A DNA stretch of 64,000 nucleotides from Lachnoanaerobaculum sanguinis (GCF_033242365.1 NZ_BTHK01000010.1:56054-120053), one strand, 5' to 3'; numbered from the stretch's first letter, positions 44,194 through 53,453 are shown. Notes: generated from the sequence alone by a model not told the origin. Made by a program: numbers and translations.

Positions 44194-46533
44194 ATGTGTG
44201 AATATTTTATTGAGATGGAAGACAGACTTAAAAATCATCCTTTTGCAGATTCGATAAAGAACTTTATTTTAAGTTTTGAAGATGAAGAACTTAAAAAATA
44301 TTTGTCATTTTTATATTTACATATGCCGTATGCGGATATAGCAAATGTAGATAAGGAAGTGATTTTAGACTATGCAAAGTCAGGTGTGTACCTAAGAAAT
44401 ACAAGATGTAAAGATCTGGATGAAGATATATTTTTAAACTATGTTTTATTCCATAGGATAGGTAGTGAAAAAATAGTTGCAAACAGGACTTTTTTCTATG
44501 ATCTTATAAAGGATATGCTTGGAGAATCTGAGACGGAAAATGTTTTGAAACTCAACTATTTTTGTGGCAAAAATGTTACCTACAGAACTACGGATATAAG
44601 GACCTTGGATCCGATAACAATATATAAGTCCTCTTTTGGAAGATGCGGTGAAGAATCAATTTTTGCAGTATCTGTATTCAGAGCGGCAGGTATACCGGCA
44701 AGACAGATTTATGTACCGCTTTGGGCCCATTGTGATGACAATCATGCATGGGTAGAGGTGTATGTGGATAATGACTGGCATTATCTTGGAGCATGTGAAC
44801 CTGAAGAAATACTTGATAAAGGCTGGTTTGATGATGCTTCAGCCAGATCAATGATAGTAAAAAACATATTGTATGGAAATATAAAAAAAGAGGAAAAGGA
44901 CTATCTTGGATGTAATGCCGGACTTTATGAGATAAATCAAACAAAAAGATATGCTGATACAAAGCATATAAAGATATATTTATATGCCGGTGACAAAATT
45001 CTTTCAAACTTTGATTTTAATATCTGTCTTATGAATTATTCGATGTTTTCGCCTATAATAAAGGCAAAAACAGATGTATATGGAGAGTATGAGACAGATA
45101 TAGGAATAGGAGATGTTTTCCTAAGCATGTATATCGATAAGAACTATATAATACCTTTAAACCTTAAGGATAAAAATACTTTTTATATTGATATATATGA
45201 TTTTGAGCCTGAGTACAATAAATATAAAGAAATCTTTATTAATGTTCCACAGGCAAGTACAAGAAACAGAAAGAAATCTCCAAAAAAGAGAGAAAGCGAG
45301 TACAAAATAAAGGAATTTCCAAATGATACTGTAAGAAAAACGGCTGTATCTGAAGGAATGGAAAAACTTTGGGATATACTCTCGGAGAAGGATAAGAGAG
45401 ATATAAGTATAGAAGTGCTTAGGGACTGCTTTGATTCAAAGAATATATATAATGTAAATGGAGAAATATATTTAAACTATATTCAAAATCCAAGAGTTTA
45501 CTTTGAACACCTTACCCCATGCAGACATTTTTTCAGAGATAAATTTACAGATATAGAATCTTTACTGAAGTTTGTTAAAGGAATAAGTCTTACAAGAGAA
45601 AAGCCGATTACCGGAGCAATAGGAGTATATAAAACAAGGATTTCAAATGCGCTTTCTGTAAAGATTTTTGCTGTTAATGTACTGAGAAGTATGGGAATAG
45701 CTTCTAAACTTGTAAATGCTGATGTATATATATATGAAAATGAAGAATTCAGATTGCTGTCTGAACTTTCCAAGATACTTGATACTTTAAAGTATATAGA
45801 CAGTTGCTGTATCAGGGAAGAGGTTACAAATACAGAAATATCTCATTTACATATTGAGGGAGATCTTAGCGGATTTGGAGAATCATTTTCAATCTCAAAA
45901 TATGACAGTTTTGAAAATAATCTTATTTCTCTTGATAAGAGCAGTATTAAAGAACATATGGAATTGCCTGCCGGAGAGTATGTTTTGGCAACTCAAAACA
46001 GATTGCCGAACGGAAACATATGTGCAAAATATAATATATTGAATCTAAAACCTGCCGTTGAAAATAAGGTTAAATTGGAATATATGCAGGCTGATATAAA
46101 TGATATGCTTTCTACCTTCATATTGCCAAGGGAACTGGAAGAAAGGTTAAATATTTCCGAAAACAGTGATGAGATAAGACTTATTATGTGGATGGAGGAA
46201 GAAGAGGAACCGTCACAACATATTGCAAATGATCTTTTGATAAAAGAAGATCTTTTAAAGAATATAAAGTTAGACCTTATTTTTACAAATGAATTTGAAA
46301 ATAAAGACAGTGCAATAAATGAACTATTGAAAAAAAGCTTGTATAATAATATTCATACAAACTTTGGTGAGGATCTGCAGGAGGCATTCGGAAGAAGTAC
46401 TTTTGTAAATCATGAGACTTTGCCGATAGTTGCTCTTTGTAAGGGCAATAGGGCTGTATATGCTTTTAGCGGTTATCAGGTAGGAAGCGGAAATTTAATA
46501 GAAAAGATAAGCAATATTATAAAGGAGAAGTGA
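44194..46533 (+). CDS. Cytoplasmic transglutaminase-like domain protein of glycan operon
   Basis: This 779-residue protein has no signal peptide. Its transglutaminase/protease-like core lies at about 125-225: Cys151 in FGRCGEES, His184 in DNHAWVEVYVDNDWHYLGACEPEE. The usual third Asp is not evident in the WHYLG stretch. Sequence after 250 includes a probable beta-sandwich segment (ADTKHIKIYLYAGD, about 255-320) and a long C-terminal region I do not recognise, ending in a thioredoxin-like or assembly-like segment. Similar proteins occur beside glycosidases in gut bacteria, but their substrate is unknown. It is translated between the ABC permease and the fucosidase, with one-base stop/start overlap to the latter. 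Confidence 0.72.
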   Translation: MCEYFIEMEDRLKNHPFADSIKNFILSFEDEELKKYLSFLYLHMPYADIANVDKEVILDYAKSGVYLRNTRCKDLDEDIFLNYVLFHRIGSEKIVANRTFFYDLIKDMLGESETENVLKLNYFCGKNVTYRTTDIRTLDPITIYKSSFGRCGEESIFAVSVFRAAGIPARQIYVPLWAHCDDNHAWVEVYVDNDWHYLGACEPEEILDKGWFDDASARSMIVKNILYGNIKKEEKDYLGCNAGLYEINQTKRYADTKHIKIYLYAGDKILSNFDFNICLMNYSMFSPIIKAKTDVYGEYETDIGIGDVFLSMYIDKNYIIPLNLKDKNTFYIDIYDFEPEYNKYKEIFINVPQASTRNRKKSPKKRESEYKIKEFPNDTVRKTAVSEGMEKLWDILSEKDKRDISIEVLRDCFDSKNIYNVNGEIYLNYIQNPRVYFEHLTPCRHFFRDKFTDIESLLKFVKGISLTREKPITGAIGVYKTRISNALSVKIFAVNVLRSMGIASKLVNADVYIYENEEFRLLSELSKILDTLKYIDSCCIREEVTNTEISHLHIEGDLSGFGESFSISKYDSFENNLISLDKSSIKEHMELPAGEYVLATQNRLPNGNICAKYNILNLKPAVENKVKLEYMQADINDMLSTFILPRELEERLNISENSDEIRLIMWMEEEEEPSQHIANDLLIKEDLLKNIKLDLIFTNEFENKDSAINELLKKSLYNNIHTNFGEDLQEAFGRSTFVNHETLPIVALCKGNRAVYAFSGYQVGSGNLIEKISNIIKEK

Positions 46534-47843
46534 TGAATAAACTTATTGAAGAGAGAACAAAAAGAACCGAGTGGTATAGGGATGCCAGATTCGGCATGTT
46601 TATACACTGGGGACTTTATGCAATACCTGCAAGAGGCGAATGGGTGCGTTCCAGAGAGAGGATAAAAAAAGAGGACTATGATTATCTGATGGATGAGTTT
46701 TCATGTGAGAATTATGATCCCAAGGAATGGGCAAGACTTGCAAAAAAGGCCGGTATGAAATATGCTGTGCTGACAGCTAAGCATCATGACGGATTCTGTC
46801 TTTATGACAGTAAGGTGAGTGATTTTAATTCTATGAATGCAGCATGTCACAGAGATTTGGTAAGAGAGTTTTTGGATGCATTCAGAGCGGAGGGTATAAA
46901 GGTAGGTCTTTATTTTTCACTTCTTGACTGGAGACATGAGGACTATCCACACTATGGTGATATGCACCACCCAATGAGAGATAATGAAGAGTGGAAGGGA
47001 TATAATCATAATTTTGACAATTATCTTGATTTCATGCATGCTCAGATAAAAGAACTTGTAACAGGATACGGAAAGCTTGATCTGATGTGGTTTGACTTTT
47101 CCTACGGTCCTATGAACTGTGATAAGTGGAAGGCAAAGGAACTTATGGAGATGGTAAGAGAGTACCAGCCTGATATTATCACAGATAACAGACTTGAGGG
47201 CAGTGCTGAATATGCAGGTACAATAAAAACCTTAAACCCGAGTACTTATGCAGGTGATTTTGCATCACCGGAGCAAATGATACCGCCTGAGGGAATTGTG
47301 GATGAAGCAGGTAACTCAATTCCTTGGGAGGCATGTATCACAATGAATAATAACTGGGGATATCATGCTCATGATAAGCATTTTAAATCGGACAAGCTTA
47401 TAATCAGAATGCTTGTGGAATGTGTAAGCAAGAACGGAAATCTTATTTTAAATGTAGGACCTAAGGCAAATGGTGAAATACCGAAAGAATCTGTGGAAAT
47501 TCTTGAAAAAGTCGGAGAATGGATGAAGGAAAACTCAAAGAGTATTTACGGATGCGGAATTTCGGAATATAATAAACCTGAGTGGGGTAGATTTACTCAA
47601 AACGGAAAGTTTTTATATGCACATGTTTTTGAGGAACAGGCAGGTGCTATAGCTTTATGCGATATGGTCGGTAAAATAAAGAAGATGCGTCTTTTAAGAG
47701 ATGGAAGTGAAATATTGCAAAGTAATTACTGGAATTTAAAAGAATTTGCAAAGGATGCTTTCTTCTTCTTTGATACATCTGCAAGTGATTGTTATCCACT
47801 TCCGGATGATAGAGATTCTGTGGTGGAGATAGAATTGAAATAG
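46533..47843 (+). CDS. Alpha-L-fucosidase, glycoside hydrolase family 29
   Basis: The 436-residue retaining glycosidase removes alpha-linked L-fucose. GH29 marks are FGMFIHWGLYAIPARGEW, TAKHHDGFCLYDS, GLYFSLLDWRHEDYP and LDLMWFDFSYG with the likely nucleophile Asp188. NNWGYHAHDKHFKS follows, and a small C-terminal beta domain closes the protein. There is no signal peptide, so it acts inside the cell on imported oligosaccharides. The longest frame begins at GTG 46530. The ATG at 46533, five bases after AAAGGAG and overlapping the preceding stop, is preferred. The acid/base residue was not assigned with confidence. Confidence 0.93.
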   Translation: MNKLIEERTKRTEWYRDARFGMFIHWGLYAIPARGEWVRSRERIKKEDYDYLMDEFSCENYDPKEWARLAKKAGMKYAVLTAKHHDGFCLYDSKVSDFNSMNAACHRDLVREFLDAFRAEGIKVGLYFSLLDWRHEDYPHYGDMHHPMRDNEEWKGYNHNFDNYLDFMHAQIKELVTGYGKLDLMWFDFSYGPMNCDKWKAKELMEMVREYQPDIITDNRLEGSAEYAGTIKTLNPSTYAGDFASPEQMIPPEGIVDEAGNSIPWEACITMNNNWGYHAHDKHFKSDKLIIRMLVECVSKNGNLILNVGPKANGEIPKESVEILEKVGEWMKENSKSIYGCGISEYNKPEWGRFTQNGKFLYAHVFEEQAGAIALCDMVGKIKKMRLLRDGSEILQSNYWNLKEFAKDAFFFFDTSASDCYPLPDDRDSVVEIELK

Positions 47844-47852
47844 GGAGAGAAT

Positions 47853-48530
47853 ATGATTTTAGAGGCTTGTATTGAAAATATTACTTATTTGAAGGAAGTG
47901 GTAAATGCCGGTGCAAAAAGAATTGAGCTTTGTGACAATTTGGCTGTAGGAGGGACTACGGTAAGTGTCGGAGTAAGAGATTATGCCAAGTATTTTTGTG
48001 ATTCAAATAATGTAGAGCTTGCAGTCATGATAAGAGCCAGAGGCGGAAACTTTGTATACAACAATATAGAAAAGGCCGTTATGTACAATGATTTAAAAGA
48101 AATGGCAAAACAGGGTATAAAAAGAGCCGTAATAGGTGCTTTGAAAGAGGACGGAGAACTTGACAAGGAATTTATAAAAGAACTTGTGGGTGCACCTAAG
48201 TTTTTCAGAAAAGATATGGATTTTACATTTCACATGGCATTTGATCAGATAGGTGTCGGATTAAAGCCTGAGGAAGCCCTTGAAAAAAGACTGGAAGCAA
48301 TAAAGACATTATCAAAACTTGGAATAGATACCATCCTTACACATGGTTATCATGAAAATAATGATATATTTGACAATATAGATACTCTAAAGGCATATAT
48401 TGAATGTGGAAATGAATGCCATGTGGATATAATGCCCGGCGGTGGTGTAAGCTTTAAAAATCTGGATAAATTAATAAAGAAGCTCCCTAATATAGTTGCG
48501 GCGCATGGAACTAAGATAGTGGAGATATAA
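47853..48530 (+). CDS. cutC: CutC family protein
   Basis: The 225-residue TIM-barrel protein starts LEACIENITYLKEVVNAGAKRIELCDNLAVGGTTVS, the CutC signature. MIRARGGNFVY, HMAFDQ, LTHGYHEN and IMPGGGV follow. The family was named for copper homeostasis in E. coli, but that role is doubtful. In many Firmicutes it lies in sugar-use operons, as here after fucosidase, where an enzymatic role on a sugar derivative may be more likely. It is the last gene of the operon, with a terminator right after it. Confidence 0.86.
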   Translation: MILEACIENITYLKEVVNAGAKRIELCDNLAVGGTTVSVGVRDYAKYFCDSNNVELAVMIRARGGNFVYNNIEKAVMYNDLKEMAKQGIKRAVIGALKEDGELDKEFIKELVGAPKFFRKDMDFTFHMAFDQIGVGLKPEEALEKRLEAIKTLSKLGIDTILTHGYHENNDIFDNIDTLKAYIECGNECHVDIMPGGGVSFKNLDKLIKKLPNIVAAHGTKIVEI

Positions 48531-48537
48531 TGTGATG

Positions 48538-48569
48538 AAAAACAGCAATAATTTTAAGTTGCTGTTTTT
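48538..48569 (+). terminator. Terminator of the fucosyl-oligosaccharide operon
   Basis: AAAAACAGCAA (48538-48548) pairs perfectly with TTGCTGTTTTT (48559-48569) around a 10-nt loop. Confidence 0.85.
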
Positions 48570-48592
48570 CTTAAATTATTCTCAAGGCTTTA

Positions 48593-48621
48593 TTGACTTG
48601 TAAAAGAGAAATAAGTATAAT
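48593..48621 (+). promoter_or_regulatory. Promoter for yicC-gmk-rpoZ
   Basis: TTGACT at 48593-48598 and TATAAT at 48616-48621 are spaced by 17 bases, one of the best sigma-A promoters in the window. Confidence 0.78.
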
Positions 48622-48659
48622 CAAGTGTATATGTCATAAACCTGAATGGAGATAAAACA

Positions 48660-49538
48660 TTGATAAAGAGTATGACAGGCTTTGGAAGAGCCGAAGAAAT
48701 AACAGGTGATTATAAATTATCTATAGAGATTAAGTCAGTAAACCACAGATATCTGGATTTAAACATAAAAATGCCCAGGAGATTTTTCCCATTTGAAGCC
48801 GAGATAAGAAATATTGTAAAAAAATATGTTTCAAGGGGTAAAGTGGACCTTTTTATCAATTATCTGGATTTCAAGGACAAAGCAAACGGAGTATATCTGA
48901 ATAAAAACATTGTAAAAAAATATTTGGATATAGGTTTGGAACTTTGTAAAGAGTATAAAATAGTTGATGATTTGAAGGTTTCACATCTTTTAAATCTTCC
49001 TGATGTAATAAGTATTGACGAGCCTAAGCTTGATGAAGAAGAGATAAAGGCGATTTTATTTAAAGTACTGGAATATGCTTGTAAATCTTTTTACGATACC
49101 AGAGAAGCGGAAGGGAAGAAGCTGTTTGAAGATATAAGTTTAAAGCTTGAGCTTTTATCATCTACAACGGAAGATATAAAGGAAAGATATCCTGCAGTTT
49201 TGGATGAATATAAAAATAAGCTGTATTTAAAAGTGAATGAACTTTTAAACGGATCCGGTATAGAAGAAAACAGAATTGCTACAGAGGTAACACTCTTTGC
49301 AGACAAGATATGTGTGGATGAAGAGGTTGTAAGACTTATAAGCCACATAAAAGCTATGTCTGATGAAATGAAACTGGATGTGGGAATAGGAAGAAAGCTG
49401 GATTTCCTTGCTCAGGAAATGAACAGAGAAGCAAATACAATTCTTTCAAAATCAACTGATTTAAATATAGCAAATTATGCTATAATATTAAAAACTGAAA
49501 TAGAAAAAATAAGGGAACAAATTCAAAACATAGAATAG
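48660..49538 (+). CDS. YicC/YloC family endoribonuclease
   Basis: The 292-residue protein has the invariant start MIKSMTGFGRAE, SVNHRYLDLNIKMPR, and a C-terminal DUF1732 region with RKLDFLAQEMNREANTILSKS. E. coli YicC has been described as an endoribonuclease; the Firmicute role is less clear. The start is TTG at 48660 behind GGAG, which restores the conserved N-terminus. It leads the operon with guanylate kinase and RNA polymerase omega, a gene order kept across Firmicutes. Confidence 0.9.
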   Translation: MIKSMTGFGRAEEITGDYKLSIEIKSVNHRYLDLNIKMPRRFFPFEAEIRNIVKKYVSRGKVDLFINYLDFKDKANGVYLNKNIVKKYLDIGLELCKEYKIVDDLKVSHLLNLPDVISIDEPKLDEEEIKAILFKVLEYACKSFYDTREAEGKKLFEDISLKLELLSSTTEDIKERYPAVLDEYKNKLYLKVNELLNGSGIEENRIATEVTLFADKICVDEEVVRLISHIKAMSDEMKLDVGIGRKLDFLAQEMNREANTILSKSTDLNIANYAIILKTEIEKIREQIQNIE

Positions 49539-49545
49539 AGGAATT

Positions 49546-50178
49546 ATGGCTGACGGAATTTTGGTTGTTGTATCAGGTTTTTCAGGCTCGGGTAAAGGTA
49601 CTTTGATGAAAAAGCTGCTGTCAGAATATGATGATTATGCATTGTCTGTCTCTGCTACAACAAGAGCTCCAAGAACAGGAGAGGTAGAAGGAAGAGAATA
49701 TTTTTTTAAAAGCAAAGAAGATTTTGAAAAACTTATAGAAAATGATGAGTTGATAGAGTACGCATCATTTTGTAATAATTACTACGGTACACCAAGAGAT
49801 TATGTGCTGGAGCAAAGAAAGAGTGGAAAGAATGTTATTCTGGAAATAGAAGTACAGGGTGCCCTAAAGGTAAAGGAAAAGTATCCTGATGCAATGCTTA
49901 TCTTTGTAACACCGCCGGATGCTCATACACTTAGAGACAGGCTTGTAGGCAGGGGAACCGAGTGTGAGAAGGATATAAAAGCGAGACTGCGTCAGGCGAC
50001 GAAAGAAGCTGATTGCATGAGCAAGTACGATTACGTTGTTGTAAATGATGATTTGGAAAGGGCTGTAAAAGAGCTCAATCAGATCATTTCACACCGTGGA
50101 GAAATAAAGTCGAATAATACAGATTTTATTGAGAAGATAAAAGAAGATTTAAACAGGATTTTTATGGAGGAAGAATAA
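49546..50178 (+). CDS. gmk: Guanylate kinase
   Basis: The 210-residue kinase phosphorylates GMP to GDP. It has the P-loop GFSGSGKGTL near residue 11, SATTRAPRTGEVEGREYFF for GMP binding, and EIEVQGALKVKEKYPDAMLIFVTPP. It lies seven bases after yicC and is directly joined to rpoZ, whose ATG follows its stop with no gap. Length is normal. Confidence 0.95.
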   Translation: MADGILVVVSGFSGSGKGTLMKKLLSEYDDYALSVSATTRAPRTGEVEGREYFFKSKEDFEKLIENDELIEYASFCNNYYGTPRDYVLEQRKSGKNVILEIEVQGALKVKEKYPDAMLIFVTPPDAHTLRDRLVGRGTECEKDIKARLRQATKEADCMSKYDYVVVNDDLERAVKELNQIISHRGEIKSNNTDFIEKIKEDLNRIFMEEE

Positions 50179-50424
50179 ATGTTACACCCATCATATAGCG
50201 AACTTATTAATGTTGCAAATGCGGATGTAGATCCGGGTGAGGCACCTGTAGTACAGAGCAGATATTCAATTGTAATTGCAAGTGCAAAGAGAGCAAGACA
50301 GATTATTGACGGTGAAATACCTGAGGTAAAGGCTGACGGAAAGAAACCTCTTTCTATTGCGGTTGAAGAGCTGTTTGAGCAGAAGGTCAGAATAACAAAT
50401 GATGATCCTAATAACGAAGCTTAA
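50179..50424 (+). CDS. rpoZ: DNA-directed RNA polymerase omega subunit
   Basis: This 81-residue protein shows the omega features RYSIVIASAKRARQIID and KPLSIAVEELFEQKVRI. It helps assembly of RNA polymerase through the beta-prime subunit. The ATG directly abuts the gmk stop, with GGAGGAA at the end of gmk as Shine-Dalgarno. A terminator follows. Confidence 0.92.
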   Translation: MLHPSYSELINVANADVDPGEAPVVQSRYSIVIASAKRARQIIDGEIPEVKADGKKPLSIAVEELFEQKVRITNDDPNNEA

Positions 50425-50439
50425 GAATCATTTTGATTT

Positions 50440-50464
50440 GCCATCATTTTCATGATGGCTTTTT
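50440..50464 (+). terminator. Terminator after rpoZ
   Basis: GCCATCAT (50440-50447) pairs with ATGATGGC (50452-50459) around TTTC, followed by TTTTT. Confidence 0.85.
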
Positions 50465-50496
50465 ATTAATATTAGGATTTATATTGAAAGGTTTAT

Positions 50497-51819
50497 ATGA
50501 AAATGTCTATGGTGTCACTTGGATGTGACAAAAATACAGTGGATTCAGAGATGATGCTGGGTCTGATGAATGAAAAAGGATTTGAATACACGGATATTGA
50601 TGAAGAAGCGGAGATAATGATTATTAATACATGCGGCTTTATACAGTCCGCAAAAGAAGAAAGTATTAATGCCATTTTGGAAGCGGCAAGATTAAAAGAA
50701 GAAGGTGCTCTTAAGGCGTTGATAGTTACAGGCTGTCTGGCTCAAAGATATAAGGATGAGATTATAAAAGAAATCCCTGAGGTAGATGCTCTTCTTGGAA
50801 CATCAAGTTTTGATAAGATTGTTGAAACTGTGGAGGATGTACTTGGTGGAGAGATAAAAAATGAATTCCTTGACCTTGACAGACTGCCTTCCATTTCAAA
50901 TAAGAGAAAAAATTCCACAGGCGGATACTATGCATATTTAAAGATTGCCGAAGGCTGCAATAAAAACTGTACATACTGTATTATTCCTTCGTTACGTGGC
51001 AATTACAGAAGCTATCCGATAGATGATTTAATTGCTCAGGCGAAGGATTTGGCGGCACAGGGAATAAAAGAGCTTATCTTGGTAGCTCAGGAGACTACAC
51101 TTTACGGTGTAGACCTTTACGGTGAGAAGAGTTTACCTAAGCTTTTAAAGGAACTTGCAAAGGTGGACGGCATAGAGTGGATAAGAATACTTTATTGTTA
51201 TCCGGAGGAAATCACAGATGAGCTTATAGAAGTTATTGCAAATGAAGATAAGGTTTGCAAATATTTGGATATCCCGATACAGCATGCTTCAGACAATATA
51301 CTCAGAAGAATGGCCAGAAGAACTTCACATGACGATCTTATAAATATTATAGGTAAGCTTAGAAAGAATATACCGGGTATTACACTTAGAACGACAATAA
51401 TCTCAGGATTTCCCGGTGAGACTGAAGAAGATCTTGAGACTGTAATTGATTTTATAAAGAAGATGAAGTTTGAAAGACTCGGTGTTTTCACATACAGTGA
51501 AGAAGAAGGCACGGTTGCGGCAGGCTTTGATAATCAAATTTCGGAAGAAGAAAAAGAGGCCAGAAGAGATCGAATAATGAGAGTGCAGCAGGAAATCTCC
51601 GAAAAGAATCTTGAAAAAATGGTAGGAAAGACATTTAAGGTACTTATAGAGGGCAGACTTCCTGAGGAAAATGTATACATCGGAAGAACATATATGGATG
51701 TTCCGGGTGTGGACGGATATGTTTTTGTAAATACGGATAGAGACTTTATGACCGGAGATTTTTGTGATGTAATCATAACAGGTTCATCCGAGTATGATTT
51801 GATAGGAGATGCACTATGA
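50497..51819 (+). CDS. rimO: Ribosomal protein S12 methylthiotransferase
   Basis: The 440-residue radical-SAM enzyme adds a methylthio group to an aspartate of ribosomal protein S12. It has an N-terminal UPF0004 domain (VSLGCDKNTVDSEMM, INTCGFIQSAKEES, VTGCLAQRY) with three cluster cysteines. The radical-SAM CNKNCTYCIIP motif is near residue 152, and a C-terminal TRAM domain follows. SLGCDKNTVDSE separates it from the tRNA enzyme MiaB. It overlaps pgsA by four bases. Confidence 0.93.
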   Translation: MKMSMVSLGCDKNTVDSEMMLGLMNEKGFEYTDIDEEAEIMIINTCGFIQSAKEESINAILEAARLKEEGALKALIVTGCLAQRYKDEIIKEIPEVDALLGTSSFDKIVETVEDVLGGEIKNEFLDLDRLPSISNKRKNSTGGYYAYLKIAEGCNKNCTYCIIPSLRGNYRSYPIDDLIAQAKDLAAQGIKELILVAQETTLYGVDLYGEKSLPKLLKELAKVDGIEWIRILYCYPEEITDELIEVIANEDKVCKYLDIPIQHASDNILRRMARRTSHDDLINIIGKLRKNIPGITLRTTIISGFPGETEEDLETVIDFIKKMKFERLGVFTYSEEEGTVAAGFDNQISEEEKEARRDRIMRVQQEISEKNLEKMVGKTFKVLIEGRLPEENVYIGRTYMDVPGVDGYVFVNTDRDFMTGDFCDVIITGSSEYDLIGDAL

Positions 51820-52355
51820 ATTTGCCGAATAAATTGACGGTTTTGAGAGTACTGCTTATACCTTTTTTTGTGGCAAGCCTTTTATTTAAAGGTGGAGAAG
51901 ATTATAAGTTCAGAATAATTGCGCTTATTATATTCGCTGTTGCGGCGCTTACAGATACTTTGGACGGTATAATTGCCAGAAAATATAATCTGATTACAGA
52001 TTTCGGAAAGTTCATGGACCCGCTTGCGGATAAGGTTTTGGTATGCTCAGGACTTATATGTTTTGTGGAGCTTAGACAGTTAAGCTCCGTTATTGTGCTT
52101 ATTGTCATAGCAAGAGAGTTTATTATAAGCGGTATAAGACTTGTTGCTTCCGACAACGGCGTGGTTATTGCGGCGGCTATGTCCGGAAAATTAAAAACAG
52201 TTGTACAGATGGTTACCGTTATTTTACTTATATTGAATCTACCTAAGCTTAGCTTGGTAACAAATATTTTTATTATCTTGATGCTTTTCCTTACAATATT
52301 TTCTCTTTGTGAGTATATTATCAAGAATAAGAATGTTATAATGAGCAGTAAGTAA
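51816..52355 (+). CDS. pgsA: CDP-diacylglycerol--glycerol-3-phosphate 3-phosphatidyltransferase
   Basis: The 179-residue membrane enzyme makes phosphatidylglycerol phosphate for anionic lipids. The CDP-alcohol phosphotransferase motif appears as DTLDGIIARKYNLITDFGKFMDPLADK at about 48-74, with the required Asp residues. N-terminal NLPNKLTVLRVLLIPFF is characteristic of PgsA. It starts in the rimO stop (ATGA) and precedes a CinA-domain gene, a familiar rimO-pgsA-cinA order. Confidence 0.93.
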   Translation: MNLPNKLTVLRVLLIPFFVASLLFKGGEDYKFRIIALIIFAVAALTDTLDGIIARKYNLITDFGKFMDPLADKVLVCSGLICFVELRQLSSVIVLIVIAREFIISGIRLVASDNGVVIAAAMSGKLKTVVQMVTVILLILNLPKLSLVTNIFIILMLFLTIFSLCEYIIKNKNVIMSSK

Positions 52356-52378
52356 TATGCATTTATAAAGGAGTGGAA

Positions 52379-53107
52379 ATGGATACTGTTACCAGAAATA
52401 AAACGATAAAACTTATTGGAATAAATGAGGCGGAGATAAGAACTTCTATTTCAGACTTGATTGATAATGAAGATGTTAAAATTGAAATAAAGCCTTTTGA
52501 TGCTAAAACTTATATTATTCTCTCAGCCGATGCGGATACCGAAGAGGCTGCAAAAGATTTGATAAAGCCTGTTTCAAAGGAAATAAAAAGAAGATTCGGT
52601 AAATATATTTATTCAACGAAGGAAAAAATAACTCTTGAAATGAGTGTGGTAAATCTTCTTGAAAAGAACGAACTTACAATTTCTACAGCCGAGTCATGTA
52701 CAGGCGGACTTTTAGCGGGAAGACTTATAAATGTACCGGGAGTTTCTGACGTATATAAAGAGGGATTTATTACATATACAAATAAGGCAAAGAGAAAGAC
52801 TCTCGGTGTAAATAAATCAACTCTGAAAAAATACGGAGCGGTAAGTGAGCAGACGGCAAAAGAGATGGCTGTAGGTGCGGCCCTTGCGGCGGATACAGAT
52901 ATAAGTATCTCTGTAACGGGTATTGCAGGTCCTGACGGAGGAACAAATGAAAAGCCTGTAGGACTTGTATATGTGGGAGTTTGTATAAAGGATATTGTAC
53001 ATGTAGAAGAGTTCAGATTTTCAGGTGACAGAGCCAATGTCAGAGAGCAAACAGTTATTTGTGCACTGGGATTACTGAGAAAGTGTATTTTGGAACATTT
53101 CTCTTAA
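52379..53107 (+). CDS. CinA-type nicotinamide-nucleotide amidohydrolase lacking the N-terminal domain
   Basis: The 242-residue protein contains the CinA C-terminal amidohydrolase domain (about 88-240: STAESCTGGLLAGRL, GFITYTNKAKRKTLGV, VTGIAGPDGGTNEKPVGLVYVGV) preceded by about 80 residues resembling the middle KH-like domain of CinA. The MoaB-like pyrophosphatase domain that begins full-length CinA (about 410 residues) is absent. Deamidation of nicotinamide mononucleotide (PncC activity) is the family role of the retained domain. The GTG at 52373 is within AAGGAG, so ATG 52379 is taken as start. Upstream bases belong to pgsA and a short gap, with no remnant of the missing domain. Confidence 0.85.
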   Translation: MDTVTRNKTIKLIGINEAEIRTSISDLIDNEDVKIEIKPFDAKTYIILSADADTEEAAKDLIKPVSKEIKRRFGKYIYSTKEKITLEMSVVNLLEKNELTISTAESCTGGLLAGRLINVPGVSDVYKEGFITYTNKAKRKTLGVNKSTLKKYGAVSEQTAKEMAVGAALAADTDISISVTGIAGPDGGTNEKPVGLVYVGVCIKDIVHVEEFRFSGDRANVREQTVICALGLLRKCILEHFS

Positions 53108-53141
53108 GAAAGGGACAGATATTTAGGTATCAAGGTAGATT

Positions 53142-53453
53142 ATGGTATTTTCAAAAAAGATATATCTTTCACCGGATATAAAACAAGACTATAGAAAATA
53201 TATGAGAATGCTGAAATTTAATAAACCGAGTTTTTTACTGCATCTTGTTGTATTTCTTGAAGGTGAAGAGAAGCTTTCACTTGTACATAATTCCATATTT
53301 TTGAATAATTACAGAAAGACTGATGCTCTCATAGTGGGTCTTGCTCTTGGTAAAAAATCGGGAATTGAGCTTATCTCAAATATAGTTGAAGATACCTATA
53401 GAAAAAGAAAAGATTTTGAGTATTACAGCTTTTTTAAGATGGAGGAAGTATGA
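53142..53453 (+). CDS. Small conserved-looking protein of unknown function
   Basis: The 103-residue protein is not recognised. It is soluble, mixed helix/strand, with a basic N-terminal third (KIYLSPDIKQDYRKYMRMLKF), a hydrophobic middle (LLHLVVFLEGEEKLSLV) and a Gly/Lys segment LALGKKSGIELISNIVEDTYRK. It has a plausible Shine-Dalgarno and overlaps the DUF2953 gene by four bases (ATGA), which supports it being real and co-translated. It lacks a signal peptide or metal motif. Confidence 0.65.
   Translation: MVFSKKIYLSPDIKQDYRKYMRMLKFNKPSFLLHLVVFLEGEEKLSLVHNSIFLNNYRKTDALIVGLALGKKSGIELISNIVEDTYRKRKDFEYYSFFKMEEV

Noticed and set aside
47853..48530. Copper resistance locus
   Set aside because: CutC is the only gene of that kind; its operon is for glycan use and no copper transporter or sensor is present.
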